Counted from the first letter of the stretch, positions 18,534-26,679 are shown. The stretch is DNA of 41,482 bases from SG8-39 sp041558415 (GCA_041558415.1 JBFFEY010000022.1:1-41482), one strand, 5' to 3'. The notes: generated by a model not told the origin, from the sequence alone. Numbers and translations are program-made.

Positions 18534-19337
18534 ATGAATTACGCGAAGTATCAGGACTTGAAGGTTCGACCCGTCGAGGACGGCATCATCGAGGTCGTCA
18601 TGGGCGAGGAGGGCAAGCTTTCGGTCGCCACCGAGCGCCAGCACGCCGAGCTGGCCGAGGTCTGGCTCGACATCGACCGCGATCCGGACGCGCGCGTCGC
18701 GATCCTGCGCGGCGCCGGCAAGGGCTTCTCGGCGGGCGGCGACCTGGCGATGGTCGAGAAGATCACCACCGACTTCGCCGCGCGCGCGCGCGTCTGGCGC
18801 GAGGCGCGCGATCTCGTCTACAACATCATCAACTGCTCGAAAGTCGTCGTCTCGGCGATGCACGGGCCCGCGGTCGGTGCCGGCCTGGTGGCGGGCCTGC
18901 TGTCGGATGTGTCGATCGTGGCGAAGAACGCGCGCATTATCGACGGCCACACGCGGCTCGGCGTCGCCGCCGGTGATCACGCGGCCATCGTCTGGCCGCT
19001 GCTCTGCGGCATGGCAAAGGCGAAGTACTACCTGCTGACCTGCGACCAGCTTTCGGGCGAGGAGGCCGAACGCATCGGCCTCGTCTCGCTGAGCTGCGAG
19101 GAGAGCGAGCTGCAGGCCAAGGCACTCGAGGTGGCACGCCGCCTGGCGGCCGGGGCACAGACCGCGATCCGCTGGACCAAGTACAGCCTCAACAACTGGC
19201 TGCGCATGGCCGGCCCGACCTTCGACACGTCGCTCGCGCTCGAATTCATGGGCTTCAGCGGACCCGAGGTGAAAGAGGGCGTCGCCTCGCATCGCGAGAA
19301 GCGCGCACCGAAGTTTCCGCCGCCGCCGGTGTTTTAG
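18534..19337 (+). CDS. Enoyl-CoA hydratase/isomerase family protein, atypical active site
   Basis: A 267-residue crotonase-fold protein with the first oxyanion-hole loop FSAGGD (65-70) and a second glycine-rich loop GPAVGAG (111-117). Both catalytic glutamates of classical crotonase (E144 and E164 of the rat enzyme) appear to be missing: the first position is V119 in GAGLVAG and the second is near H139 in GHTRLG. A conserved-looking GHTRLGVAAGDH block with H139 and D148 may supply other acid-base groups. It should act on a CoA thioester, but whether as hydratase, isomerase or something else is open. A GGAAAGGGAA ribosome site precedes the ATG. It is monocistronic and followed by a long perfect hairpin. 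Confidence 0.85.
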   Translation: MNYAKYQDLKVRPVEDGIIEVVMGEEGKLSVATERQHAELAEVWLDIDRDPDARVAILRGAGKGFSAGGDLAMVEKITTDFAARARVWREARDLVYNIINCSKVVVSAMHGPAVGAGLVAGLLSDVSIVAKNARIIDGHTRLGVAAGDHAAIVWPLLCGMAKAKYYLLTCDQLSGEEAERIGLVSLSCEESELQAKALEVARRLAAGAQTAIRWTKYSLNNWLRMAGPTFDTSLALEFMGFSGPEVKEGVASHREKRAPKFPPPPVF

Positions 19338-19393
19338 TTTTCGCGGGCGCTCGCTTGACGTCGGGCGTCAGCGCGCGAGTGGTTTCAACATGG

Positions 19394-19454
19394 TCTCCGA
19401 ATTTTGTACACCTTGCTGGAAGATTCACCCAGCAAGGTGTACAAAATTCGGAGA
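19394..19454. repeat. Perfect 26-bp-arm inverted repeat (MITE-like or bidirectional hairpin)
   Basis: Two perfectly complementary 26-base arms (19394-19419 and 19429-19454) flank a 9-base centre. The arms are clearly less GC-rich than the neighbouring genes and contain ttttgtaca. A 3-base direct repeat tgg borders both sides. It lies in the convergent gap between the enoyl-CoA hydratase-like gene and the 118-residue unknown gene, where it could stop transcription from both sides, but there is no U-tract typical of intrinsic termination. It could also be a solo or miniature transposable element. The rest of the gap (19338-19485) holds only a short imperfect stem at 19354-19368. Confidence 0.8.
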
Positions 19455-19485
19455 TGGATAAAGGCTCGTTTTGCGGTTGCGCTTG

Positions 19486-19842
19486 CTACTTCGGCTCGCT
19501 GAAATCCAAACTGTCGCCCGCCGTATCGCCCGGCGCGGCGAACTCCGGCGCCGCTCCGCTGTCGACCGACGGCAGGCCGGCGAGCGCGCGTTCAAGGTCG
19601 CGCGCGATGTTGGCGGGATCCGGCCCGACGCGCCCCATGTAGGCGAGCAGGACGCGCACCGGCAGGTCGACCAGCGTGGGATCGGGGTGGTCGCGCACAT
19701 GCGCCGCGTTTTGCAGTGCGGGCAGCACGTGGGTGAAGCGTGCCCCCGGCATGGCGCTTTCCAGGCCCTGCACGATCGCGGCCTGCGCGCGCGCGATCCC
19801 GGAAAGCAGTTCTGCGAGTTGCTGCGTGGAGATCTCGGCCAT
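19486..19842 (-). CDS. Hypothetical protein, 118 aa
   Basis: I do not recognise this protein. It starts MAEISTQQLAELLSGI and has a predicted amphipathic helical N-terminal half (about 1-40), a VRVLLAYMGRVGPDPANIARDL stretch near the middle, and a disordered Ala/Pro/Asp-rich C-terminal tail (about 95-118). No membrane segment or catalytic motif is visible. A GGGAG sits eight bases before the ATG. Coding bias is like that of the neighbours. It is divergently transcribed from the DUF1499 gene (81 bases between the starts) and ends 32 bases before the perfect hairpin. A real gene is likely because of the ribosome site and position. Confidence 0.6.
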   Translation of the reverse strand: MAEISTQQLAELLSGIARAQAAIVQGLESAMPGARFTHVLPALQNAAHVRDHPDPTLVDLPVRVLLAYMGRVGPDPANIARDLERALAGLPSVDSGAAPEFAAPGDTAGDSLDFSEPK

Positions 19843-19923
19843 GTCGCTCTCCCGTCGGCGGCTGTGGCGCGATGGTAACATCGGCGCGCGCGGCGACAGG
19901 CATCGCCGCGCGCGAGGCGTGCG

Positions 19924-20331
19924 GTGTGGTCCTGGAAACGACCTGACAATCTCGGCCTGCGCGAGGGGCGCCTGGCGCCCTGCAAGCGAACGCCGAACTG
20001 CGTCTCGAGCCAGGCCGATTCCGCGGATCGTGGCCACTACATCGAGCCGATTGGCTTCAGCGGCCCACCCGAGGCCGCCATGGCCGCGCTGCAGCAGCTC
20101 GTGACGACAGCGCCCGGCGCGCGCGTCGTGCATGCGACGCGCGATTACCTCTACGCCGAGTTCCGCAGCCGCGTCATGCGCTTCGTCGACGATGTGGAGT
20201 TCGCGCTCGATGCGGCGCGCGGCGTGTTTCATGTGCGCTCCGCATCGCGCGTCGGGATTCGCGATTTCGGCGTGAACCGGGCGCGTATCGAAGCGCTGCG
20301 CGGCGCGCTGGCCGCGGCGCTCAGGCGCTGA
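19924..20331 (+). CDS. DUF1499 domain-containing protein
   Basis: A 135-residue protein with the DUF1499 signature: TPNCVSSQ near residue 22, YIEPIGFSG near 39, EFRSRVMRFVDDVEF near 80 and HVRSASRVGIRDFGVNRARIE near 105. The family is widespread in proteobacteria and of unknown function. There is no clear signal peptide, although the first residues are hydrophobic and many relatives are anchored in the membrane. The start is GTG at 19924 with GAGG six bases upstream. Its last 11 bases overlap the 3' end of the convergent endonuclease/exonuclease/phosphatase gene. Confidence 0.88.
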   Translation: MWSWKRPDNLGLREGRLAPCKRTPNCVSSQADSADRGHYIEPIGFSGPPEAAMAALQQLVTTAPGARVVHATRDYLYAEFRSRVMRFVDDVEFALDAARGVFHVRSASRVGIRDFGVNRARIEALRGALAAALRR

Positions 20332-21172
20332 ATTCGACGACAACCGGCTGGTGGTCCGAGGCCTTGCAGTCCGCGTCGATGCGCAGCGCACTCAGGCGTG
20401 GCGCCAGCGCCTCGCTGACGAAGACGAAGTCGCAGCAATAAGGCGTGCCAGGATAATCGGGCTCGTAGAGGCGGAAGCTCGGCGGATGCGGGGTCGCGCC
20501 GTGCAGCACGCTCCAGGCGTCGTATAGCGGCGGGGTACCATCCTCGAAAGGCGCGCAGATCCGCTCGTGCAGCGCATCGCCGGCGGGCAGGTTGAAGTCG
20601 CCGGCAAGAATCGCCTCGCGCGGCCGCTCGCGGCGCTGAAACGGACCGCCGTCCTCGCGGGGCGAGGGCGCCGCCGCGGCCTGCGCACAGGCCTCGGCAT
20701 GCAGCGCGCGCAGCCGCTCGACCTGCGCCGCGCGCTGGCGCGGCGAGTAATACTCGAGGTGCGTGGTGGCGACGCGCAGCGCGCCCCAGGGCGCACGGAT
20801 CTCGGCCTCGAGCGCCACCCGCGGCATGCTCGGACTGCCCGGCTCCGGCGGCCAGGGCAGCGCATGGCGCAAGACGCGGCCCACCGGCAAGCGCGACAGG
20901 ATCAGGTTGCCGAAACGGCGCCGGCCGCCCAGCTCGTCCGGTACGTCGACGCCCCAGGCGGCCGCAGCCGCGTAGCCGGAGAACTCGCCGGCGAGGGCGG
21001 CGAACTGGTCCTCGCCTCGGCTGCCGGCCAGGGCGGGAAAGTTGGCGGCCACCTCCTGCAGGCACAGGACGTCCGGATCGCACAGCGTCCGCGCCGTGCG
21101 CGCGATGCGCGCCGGATCCACCACGCCGTCGACGCCGCGGCACCACTGGATATTCCAGCTCAACAGGCGCAT
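20321..21172 (-). CDS. Endonuclease/exonuclease/phosphatase family protein
   Basis: A 283-residue metal-dependent phosphoesterase of the EEP superfamily. It opens with LLSWNIQWCRG (residues 3-13, the metal-chelating Asn), has LQEV (about 37-40, the metal-ligand Glu), THLEYYS (about 129-135), AGDFNLP (about 180-186, the catalytic Asp and Asn) and ends with KASDHQPVVV (the catalytic SDH). All active-site positions of the family are present, so it should be active on a phosphodiester or phosphomonoester; nucleic acid, sphingomyelin or inositol phosphate cannot be told apart. There is no signal peptide, suggesting a cytoplasmic enzyme. Divergent from the HtrA-like gene, and overlapping the end of DUF1499. 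Confidence 0.88.
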   Translation of the reverse strand: MRLLSWNIQWCRGVDGVVDPARIARTARTLCDPDVLCLQEVAANFPALAGSRGEDQFAALAGEFSGYAAAAAWGVDVPDELGGRRRFGNLILSRLPVGRVLRHALPWPPEPGSPSMPRVALEAEIRAPWGALRVATTHLEYYSPRQRAAQVERLRALHAEACAQAAAAPSPREDGGPFQRRERPREAILAGDFNLPAGDALHERICAPFEDGTPPLYDAWSVLHGATPHPPSFRLYEPDYPGTPYCCDFVFVSEALAPRLSALRIDADCKASDHQPVVVEFSA

Positions 21173-21278
21173 GGCGACGATGTTACAGCGGCGGGGTGCT
21201 GGTTTTTCGCGCGCGCGAGGATCAAAATTTGCAGCGCATCGGCGCGTGGCGCGATGCCGGGACTTGGAGGATGCCGTG

Positions 21279-22292
21279 ATGCCTGCCTGCCTGCGTGTCT
21301 GCCTCGGCCGGGTGCTTGCGCTCGGCCTGAGTTTCCTGTTTGCCGCCGTTGCACCGCTGCACGCAAGGGATCGCGAGCCCGCCGCCTCGCAGGCGGGCAT
21401 CACCGCGGTCGTGCGCCTGAAGGCCAAGGCGCTGCCCGATGCGCGCACGGCGGCGATCCTCGGCACCGAGCGCAGCGGCAGCGGCGTGCTGGTGCGCGAT
21501 GGCTACGTGCTGACGATCGGCTACCTGGTCATCGAGGCCGACACCATCGAAATTACCGGTCCCTCCGGACGCGCCGTGCCGGCCACGCTCGCCGCCTACG
21601 ACCACGCCTCCGGCTTCGGGCTGGTCAAGCTGGCGACGCCGCTCGAGGCCAAACCGATCGCGCTCGGCGATGCGACGCAGCTCGGGGAGCGCGACCCGGC
21701 GCTGGTCATCGCCTCGGGCGGCGAGTCCGCGGCGCAGGTGGTCTACGTCGTCTCGCGCCGGGCGTTTTCCGGGAGCTGGGAATACCTGCTCGAGTCCGCC
21801 ATCTTCACCTACCCTCCGATCGACAATTGGTCGGGCGCCGCGCTGATCGGCAAGGGCGGCGAGCTGCTCGGTATCGGCTCGCTGATCGTTGCCGACGCGG
21901 CCGCGCCGGGCACGCCCTCGCCCGGCAACATGTTCGTGCCGATCGACCTGCTGAAGCCGATTCTCGAGGACCTCATCGCCCAGGGCCGGGCGCGCGGGCC
22001 GGCGCGGCCGTGGCTGGGCCTGAACACCGAGGAAGTGCGCGGCCGGCTGTTCGTCGCGCGCGTGTCCTCCGGCGGGCCCGCACAGCGCGCGGGCGTGGAG
22101 CGCGGCGATGTCGTGCTCGCCGTCGGCGGGGAGGCGGTCGCGTCGCAGGCCGACTTCTATCGCAAGCTGTGGGCGCGCGGCGCGGCCGGGGCGGAGATCC
22201 CGCTCAAGGTGCTGCAGGGCGCCGACGTGCGCGAGCTGACGCTGCGCTCGATCGACCGCTTGGAGTGGTTCCGCAAGAAGCGGGTGTATTAG
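21279..22292 (+). CDS. HtrA-like secreted PDZ protein lacking the catalytic triad
   Basis: A 337-residue exported protein (signal peptide about 1-29, cleaved near LHA) with a trypsin-like S1C fold and a C-terminal PDZ domain (about 245-325, WLGLNTEE, VSSGGPAQRAGVERGDVV). The HtrA motif region that normally reads TNNHV is TIGYL, so the catalytic His is Tyr82; the Asp position is Gly112 in HASGFGLVKL; the GNSGGP serine block is DNWSGAA with S185 still there. It is therefore most likely not a protease and may act as a periplasmic scaffold or chaperone. GGAGG eight bases upstream fixes the ATG at 21279. It is monocistronic and followed by a strong hairpin terminator. Confidence 0.85.
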   Translation: MPACLRVCLGRVLALGLSFLFAAVAPLHARDREPAASQAGITAVVRLKAKALPDARTAAILGTERSGSGVLVRDGYVLTIGYLVIEADTIEITGPSGRAVPATLAAYDHASGFGLVKLATPLEAKPIALGDATQLGERDPALVIASGGESAAQVVYVVSRRAFSGSWEYLLESAIFTYPPIDNWSGAALIGKGGELLGIGSLIVADAAAPGTPSPGNMFVPIDLLKPILEDLIAQGRARGPARPWLGLNTEEVRGRLFVARVSSGGPAQRAGVERGDVVLAVGGEAVASQADFYRKLWARGAAGAEIPLKVLQGADVRELTLRSIDRLEWFRKKRVY

Positions 22293-22323
22293 GAAACGCG
22301 GTTTTGGGCAGCGGGCCTGCACC

Positions 22324-22355
22324 GGGCGTCGCGGTGCGACGCCCAGTCGGCTTTT
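22324..22355 (+). terminator. Intrinsic terminator after the HtrA-like gene
   Basis: A perfect 9-bp GC-rich stem (22324-22332 pairing with 22336-22344) with a 3-base ggt loop, followed seven bases later by tttt at 22352-22355. It lies 31 bases after the HtrA-like stop and just before the convergent stop of the HD gene, so it may serve both. Confidence 0.55.
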
Positions 22356-22356
22356 G

Positions 22357-23319
22357 CTACCAGATCACCAGATCTTCCGGATACGGCTGGACGTCCGGCC
22401 GCAGCGTCGTCGGCGGCGCGCGGCGCAGCATCCGCGCATCGCGCGTCGCGTCGTATGCCGCGGCATGGCGCACGTTCTTCTGCATTTCGTCGGTGTAAAA
22501 ATTCCGTCCCTCGAAATGCGATTCGGCGTAGTCGTAGGCGCGACCGAGATCGTGCTCCAGGCGCCGCATGGCGTTGGCAAAAAAGGCCGGGGTCTTGCGC
22601 ACAAGGTCGTCGCCCGAGCTGAAGACCACCTCGACGCGTCCGTCGGGCAGCGTCTTGCGCGCCAGGCCGCCGAGCAGGAACTCCGGATACAGGCGGTCGC
22701 GACACTTCTCCAGGTAGCAGCGGTCCGACATCTGCGCGATGATGTCCGCGGATCCGAGCATGCGACCGAGGCGCTGCATCAGGGGGTCGGACACCTGGAT
22801 CGCCGCGATTGGCCGTTCGTAGCCGGTGTAGTGCAGCAGTTCGGCGGTTTCGTCGGCGTATTCGCTCAGTCCACGCGATGCGAGATAGCCGCGTAGCAAT
22901 GCGCTGCCGCGCGAAACGTGGGTCAGGGTGTACTCGGAGCCGTAGCGGCGCAGGTCGTCGCGCTTGTGTCGCAGGTAGCCGACGTCATGAAACAGCGCTG
23001 CGATGATGCCGTCGGTGAACAGTTTCGCCGGCAGCGTCGGCGAGCCGTTGCTGCGGCTGCGCGCATAGCCGTCCATCAGCCGTGCCATCGCTAGGGTGAC
23101 GTCGAGAACGTGCTGCAGGTCGTGATACTCGGTGTCGCAGGCGTGAAAGTCCGGGTGCGCGCCGTTGTACATGCGCACCGCATCGCCGAAGGCGGTCTCG
23201 ATCGCCCGGCTGGACGCCGCGGGGTAACGCGCCCGGTACAGATTCAGGATTTCGTTTTCGACCGCGTCGGCGTCAGTGGTTCGGATCTGGTCCGTGACGT
23301 CGTGGTCGTTGCGCCGCAT
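22357..23319 (-). CDS. HD-domain metal-dependent phosphohydrolase
   Basis: A 320-residue HD-fold protein. The metal-site residues are visible as YHDLQHVLDV (H66, H70), ALFHDVGYL (H111, D112), a His-rich follow-up (H134), LLHYTGY (H163) and a later conserved Asp in SADIIAQM (D192). The set is that of HDc proteins near cyclic-nucleotide phosphodiesterases, with a family-typical C-terminal extension. No receiver, PAS or membrane part is present, so it is probably a cytoplasmic phosphohydrolase of unknown nucleotide substrate. Given the diguanylate and class III cyclases in the window, a link to second messengers is tempting but unproved. It is divergent from the ydcH-like gene with a 260-base gap. 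Confidence 0.82.
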   Translation of the reverse strand: MRRNDHDVTDQIRTTDADAVENEILNLYRARYPAASSRAIETAFGDAVRMYNGAHPDFHACDTEYHDLQHVLDVTLAMARLMDGYARSRSNGSPTLPAKLFTDGIIAALFHDVGYLRHKRDDLRRYGSEYTLTHVSRGSALLRGYLASRGLSEYADETAELLHYTGYERPIAAIQVSDPLMQRLGRMLGSADIIAQMSDRCYLEKCRDRLYPEFLLGGLARKTLPDGRVEVVFSSGDDLVRKTPAFFANAMRRLEHDLGRAYDYAESHFEGRNFYTDEMQKNVRHAAAYDATRDARMLRRAPPTTLRPDVQPYPEDLVIW

Positions 23320-23481
23320 GCCCGCTCAGGCCCCTGCGCTTTGCCGCACGCCGGACGGACCGGCGTGGCGGTCGGGGATTGTCTGACGAGCGCCTTTTTT
23401 CCTTATCATTCGGTCGCTTGGCACACGCGGCGGCGGCCCTCTTCTCCTTGCCGCCGTCCAGCGCTACGATGGTAGCCGAAG

Positions 23482-23514
23482 GAAAGTGGGGGTCACGTGA
23501 CATATGCCACTTTC
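23482..23514. promoter_or_regulatory. Nested palindromes in the HD/ydcH divergent region
   Basis: Two 8-base inverted arms (gaaagtgg at 23482-23489 and ccactttc at 23507-23514) enclose a perfect 10-base palindrome gtcacgtgac (23492-23501) and the overlapping catatg (23501-23506). The stretch is 65 bases upstream of the DUF465 start and could be an operator or an mRNA leader hairpin. The rest of the 23320-23579 gap holds a 7-bp stem at 23348-23366 and a run of six T at 23395-23400 but no convincing promoter. Confidence 0.4.
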
Positions 23515-23579
23515 GCGATGAAGCTTTTATCCGAGACCGAGTGCCCCTGCTGCATGCGGGGCAGTTCCGAAAGCGGCGT

Positions 23580-23801
23580 GTGAGTAACGTCTCTCTGACG
23601 GACGAAGAACTGCAGTCGATCCGTGCCCGGATCACGCTGCTCGAGCTCGAGCACGGCGATCTGGACGACATCATCGACCGGCTGGGCCAGGACCCGACGC
23701 AAGACCAGCTGCAGCTACGCCGGCTCAAGAAGCGCAAGCTCGCGCTCAAGGACCAGATCACCCGCCTGCAGGCGCAGCTCATTCCCGACATCATTGCGTG
23801 A
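23580..23801 (+). CDS. YdcH-like DUF465 small protein
   Basis: A 73-residue helical protein beginning at a GTG. The LTDEELQSIRARITLLELEHGDLDD start, a central DQLQLRRLKKRKLALKDQI helix and the total length match the YdcH/DUF465 family of short coiled-coil proteins with unknown function. The frame is open upstream, but the GTG at 23580 gives the family-normal length and no good site supports a longer product. Its stop overlaps the GTG of the dtd gene (GTGA), so the two are translated together. The protein is strongly charged and cytoplasmic. Confidence 0.85.
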   Translation: MSNVSLTDEELQSIRARITLLELEHGDLDDIIDRLGQDPTQDQLQLRRLKKRKLALKDQITRLQAQLIPDIIA

Positions 23802-24250
23802 TCGCGCTCATCCAGCGCGTCAGCGAGGCGTCAGTTCGGGTTGGCGGCGAGACCTTGGGCCGCATCGGGCCGGGTCTGGTTGCGCTCGTCGGCGTGGAGC
23901 GCGGCGACGGCGATGCATGCGTCGCGCGCCTGGTCGAGCGCGTGCTCGGGTATCGCGTTTTCGCCGATGCGGAAGGGCGCATGAACCGCTCGCTGGTCGA
24001 CATCGACGGCGGGTTGCTCGCGGTGCCGCAGTTCACGCTCGCTGCGGACACGAAAAAGGGGACCCGGCCGGGCTTCTCGGGCGCCGCCGCGCCCGCCGAG
24101 GGGGAGCGTCTGTTCGCGCGCTTCGTCGCCGTTGCGCGCGAGCGGCACGCCCGGGTCGAGACCGGCCGCTTCGGCGCGGACATGAAGCTGAGCCTCGTCA
24201 ACGACGGCCCGGTGACGTTCTGGCTGCAGGTGAAACCGCAGGGCGAATGA
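23798..24250 (+). CDS. dtd: D-aminoacyl-tRNA deacylase
   Basis: A 150-residue DTD enzyme that removes D-amino acids (and glycine from tRNA-Ala) mischarged on tRNA. The N-terminal MIALIQRVSEASVRV, the QFTLAAD block (78-84) and the NDGPVTFWL block (about 134-142), which contains the Gly-cisPro residues, are all seen. The first Ser of the usual SQFTL is Pro77 here, a small deviation at the edge of the active site. The GTG start overlaps the DUF465 stop. The length is typical (about 145-150). Confidence 0.93.
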   Translation: MIALIQRVSEASVRVGGETLGRIGPGLVALVGVERGDGDACVARLVERVLGYRVFADAEGRMNRSLVDIDGGLLAVPQFTLAADTKKGTRPGFSGAAAPAEGERLFARFVAVARERHARVETGRFGADMKLSLVNDGPVTFWLQVKPQGE

Positions 24251-24322
24251 ATTGGCGGCGACGGGCGAAACGGCTAAGCTTGCCGAGTCACCCCTGCTGA
24301 ACGCCATTCCCGCTCCTGCCGG

Positions 24323-25393
24323 ATGTTTGACCAGTTCGTCGGAACCAAGCCGGTCGAACCGCGCCACCGTTTCGACGTCGGCGCGCTCGAAGCCTACCTG
24401 CGGGCGCATCTGCCGGAGTTTCGCGGCACGCTGCAGGTCGAGCAGTTCAAGGGCGGCCAGTCCAACCCCACCTACCGACTGAGCGTAAACGGCAAGCATT
24501 ACGCGCTGCGCAGGAAACCGCCGGGCAAGCTGCTGCCCTCGGCGCATGCGGTGGACCGCGAGTTCCGCGTCATCAGTGCCCTGCACAAGACCGGCTTTCC
24601 GGTTGCGCGCCCCTACGTGCTGTGCGAGGACGAAGCGGTGATCGGCACCATGTTCTACGTCATGGACTGCGTCGAGGGACGCGTGCTGTGGGATCAGTCG
24701 CTGCCCGGCATGACGCCTGCGGAGCGTCATGCGATCTGGTCCGAGCTGAACCGCGTGATCGCGCGGCTGCATACGACCGACTACAAGGCGGTCGGGCTGG
24801 AGGGTTTCGGCAAGCCGAGCAACTACATCCAGCGCCAGATCGACCGCTGGACCAAGCAGTACCGCGCCTCCGAGCTGGAGCGCATCGAGCCGATGGAAAA
24901 CCTCATTGCCTGGCTGCCGCAGAACATTCCGCCGGGCGACGAGACGGTGATCGTGCACGGCGATTACCGTCTGGACAACGCGATCTTCCATCCCACCGAG
25001 CCCCGCATCCTCGCCGTACTGGACTGGGAGCTGTCGACGCTCGGCCATCCGCTCGCCGACTTTGCCTATCACTGTATGAGCTGGCACATCCCGCCAGGCA
25101 AGTTCCGGGGAATCGCCGGCCTGGATCACGCGGCGCTCGGCATTCCCAGCGAGCGCGAGTACATCGACCTGTACTGCAAGCGCACTGGCCGCGAAGGCGT
25201 GTCCGCGTCGCACTGGGATTTCTACATGGCGTATAACCTGTTTCGTATCGCTGCCATCATCCAGGGCATCGCCAAGCGCGTCGTCGACGGCACCGCGGCC
25301 TCGAGCCATGCGGCCGAGACGGGCGAGCGCGCGAAAGTCATGGCCGAGCTCGGCTGGCAGCAGGTCGAGAACATTCTGAAACGTACTGCGTAG
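24323..25393 (+). CDS. Phosphotransferase family protein (APH-like, ACAD-associated)
   Basis: A 356-residue kinase-fold protein of the APH family. The nucleotide loop FKGGQSNPTY (about 42-51), the Lys of RRKPPG, the catalytic Brenner motif HGDYRLDN (212-219) and the metal-binding LDWELSTLGHP (233-243) are present. It is 11 bases before an acyl-CoA dehydrogenase. The same domain pair is fused in human ACAD10 and ACAD11, where the kinase phosphorylates 4-hydroxyacyl-CoA so that it can be rearranged for degradation. I infer a similar role in catabolism of hydroxy acids here. No antibiotic-resistance function is implied. Confidence 0.88.
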   Translation: MFDQFVGTKPVEPRHRFDVGALEAYLRAHLPEFRGTLQVEQFKGGQSNPTYRLSVNGKHYALRRKPPGKLLPSAHAVDREFRVISALHKTGFPVARPYVLCEDEAVIGTMFYVMDCVEGRVLWDQSLPGMTPAERHAIWSELNRVIARLHTTDYKAVGLEGFGKPSNYIQRQIDRWTKQYRASELERIEPMENLIAWLPQNIPPGDETVIVHGDYRLDNAIFHPTEPRILAVLDWELSTLGHPLADFAYHCMSWHIPPGKFRGIAGLDHAALGIPSEREYIDLYCKRTGREGVSASHWDFYMAYNLFRIAAIIQGIAKRVVDGTAASSHAAETGERAKVMAELGWQQVENILKRTA

Positions 25394-25404
25394 GGAGAAT
25401 CATC

Positions 25405-26649
25405 ATGGACTTCTCGTTTTCCCCCAAGGTCGAGGAATTGCGCAAACAGCTGCTCGCCTTCATGGACGAGCACATCTATCCGAACGAGCACAAGTATTAC
25501 GCGCACGTGCGCAGCGACAAGCGCTGGGAGCCGGTGCCGATCATCGAGGCGCTCAAGCCCAAGGCCAAGAAGGCCGGCCTCTGGAACCTGTTCCTGCCGC
25601 GCTCGCCGCGGGCGCCCGAGGGATTGTCGAACCTGGAATACGCGCCGCTGTGCGAGATCATGGGGCGCGTGAGCTGGGCGCCGGAGGTGTTCAACTGCTC
25701 GGCGCCCGACACCGGCAACATGGAGACGATCGAGCGCTACGGCACCGAGGAGCAGAAGGACGAGTGGCTCGAGCCGCTCTTGCGCGGCGAGATCCGCTCC
25801 GCGTTCCTCATGACCGAGCCGCAGGTGGCGAGCTCGGATGCGACCAACATCGAGTGTCGCATCAAGCGCGAGGGCAACGAGTACCTCATCAACGGGCGCA
25901 AGTGGTGGTCGAGCGGCGCGGGCGACCCGCGCTGCAAGGTTTACATCCTGATGGGCAAGACCGATCCCGACAACACCTCGCGCCACGCGCAGCAGTCGAT
26001 GATCCTAGTGCCGGCGGGCACCAAGGGCGTCAACATCCTGCGCCACCTAAACGTCTTCGGCTACGACGATGCGCCGCACGGGCACATGGAAATCGAGCTG
26101 AAGGACGTGCGCGTGCCCGCCTCGAACATCCTGCTCGGCGAAGGCCGAGGCTTCGAGATCGCGCAGGGCCGCCTCGGGCCGGGCCGCATCCACCACTGCA
26201 TGCGCCTGATCGGCCAGGCCGAGCGCGCGCTGGAGAAGATGTGCAAGCGCGCGACCGAGCGCGTTGCCTTCCATCGCACCGTCGCGGAACAGGGCGTGAC
26301 GCGCGAGCGGATCGCCGAGGCGCGCATCATGATCGATTCGGCACGCTTCATGGTGCTGCACGCCGCCTGGAAGATGGACACGGTGGGCAACAAGATCGCG
26401 AAGAAGGAGATCGCGATGATCAAGGTGCTCGCGCCGAACATGGCCTGCAAGGTCATCGACTGGGCGATGCAGGTGCACGGTGGCGGCGGCGTGTCGGACG
26501 ACTTCGGACTGGCCTTTGCCTATGCGCATGCGCGCACGCTGCGCTTCGCCGACGGCCCGGACGAGGTGCACCGCAACGCGATCGCGAAGCAGGAGATCGC
26601 CGAGCAGACCACGGTCGCCGAGTCGCTCGCCAAGGCCAAGCGCGCCTGA
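25405..26649 (+). CDS. Acyl-CoA dehydrogenase, ACAD10/11-like
   Basis: A 414-residue FAD enzyme that fits the ACAD10/11 branch. Its N-terminal helices, the FAD-binding FLMTEPQVASSDATNI (about 133-148), the substrate-contact WWSSGAGDPR (about 169-178) and the C-terminal VHGGGGVSDDF and DGPDEVHR blocks are in place. The ATG is 11 bases after the kinase stop with GGGAG upstream. Together with the kinase-like protein it probably processes long-chain hydroxyacyl-CoA or another branched CoA ester. It is followed 30 bases later by the TauD-like gene. Confidence 0.92.
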   Translation: MDFSFSPKVEELRKQLLAFMDEHIYPNEHKYYAHVRSDKRWEPVPIIEALKPKAKKAGLWNLFLPRSPRAPEGLSNLEYAPLCEIMGRVSWAPEVFNCSAPDTGNMETIERYGTEEQKDEWLEPLLRGEIRSAFLMTEPQVASSDATNIECRIKREGNEYLINGRKWWSSGAGDPRCKVYILMGKTDPDNTSRHAQQSMILVPAGTKGVNILRHLNVFGYDDAPHGHMEIELKDVRVPASNILLGEGRGFEIAQGRLGPGRIHHCMRLIGQAERALEKMCKRATERVAFHRTVAEQGVTRERIAEARIMIDSARFMVLHAAWKMDTVGNKIAKKEIAMIKVLAPNMACKVIDWAMQVHGGGGVSDDFGLAFAYAHARTLRFADGPDEVHRNAIAKQEIAEQTTVAESLAKAKRA

Positions 26650-26679
26650 TCTGCGCGGCTGACGCGCGAGGGGGCTGCA

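Noticed and set aside
19425..19985. An open frame that crosses the perfect hairpin and runs opposite the DUF1499 start
   Set aside because: It has no motif and conflicts with the 118-residue gene, which has a proper ribosome site and ends before the hairpin.
24323..25393. Reading the APH-like gene as aminoglycoside resistance
   Set aside because: The neighbouring acyl-CoA dehydrogenase and the motif set point to the ACAD10/11-type kinase rather than an antibiotic-modifying enzyme.
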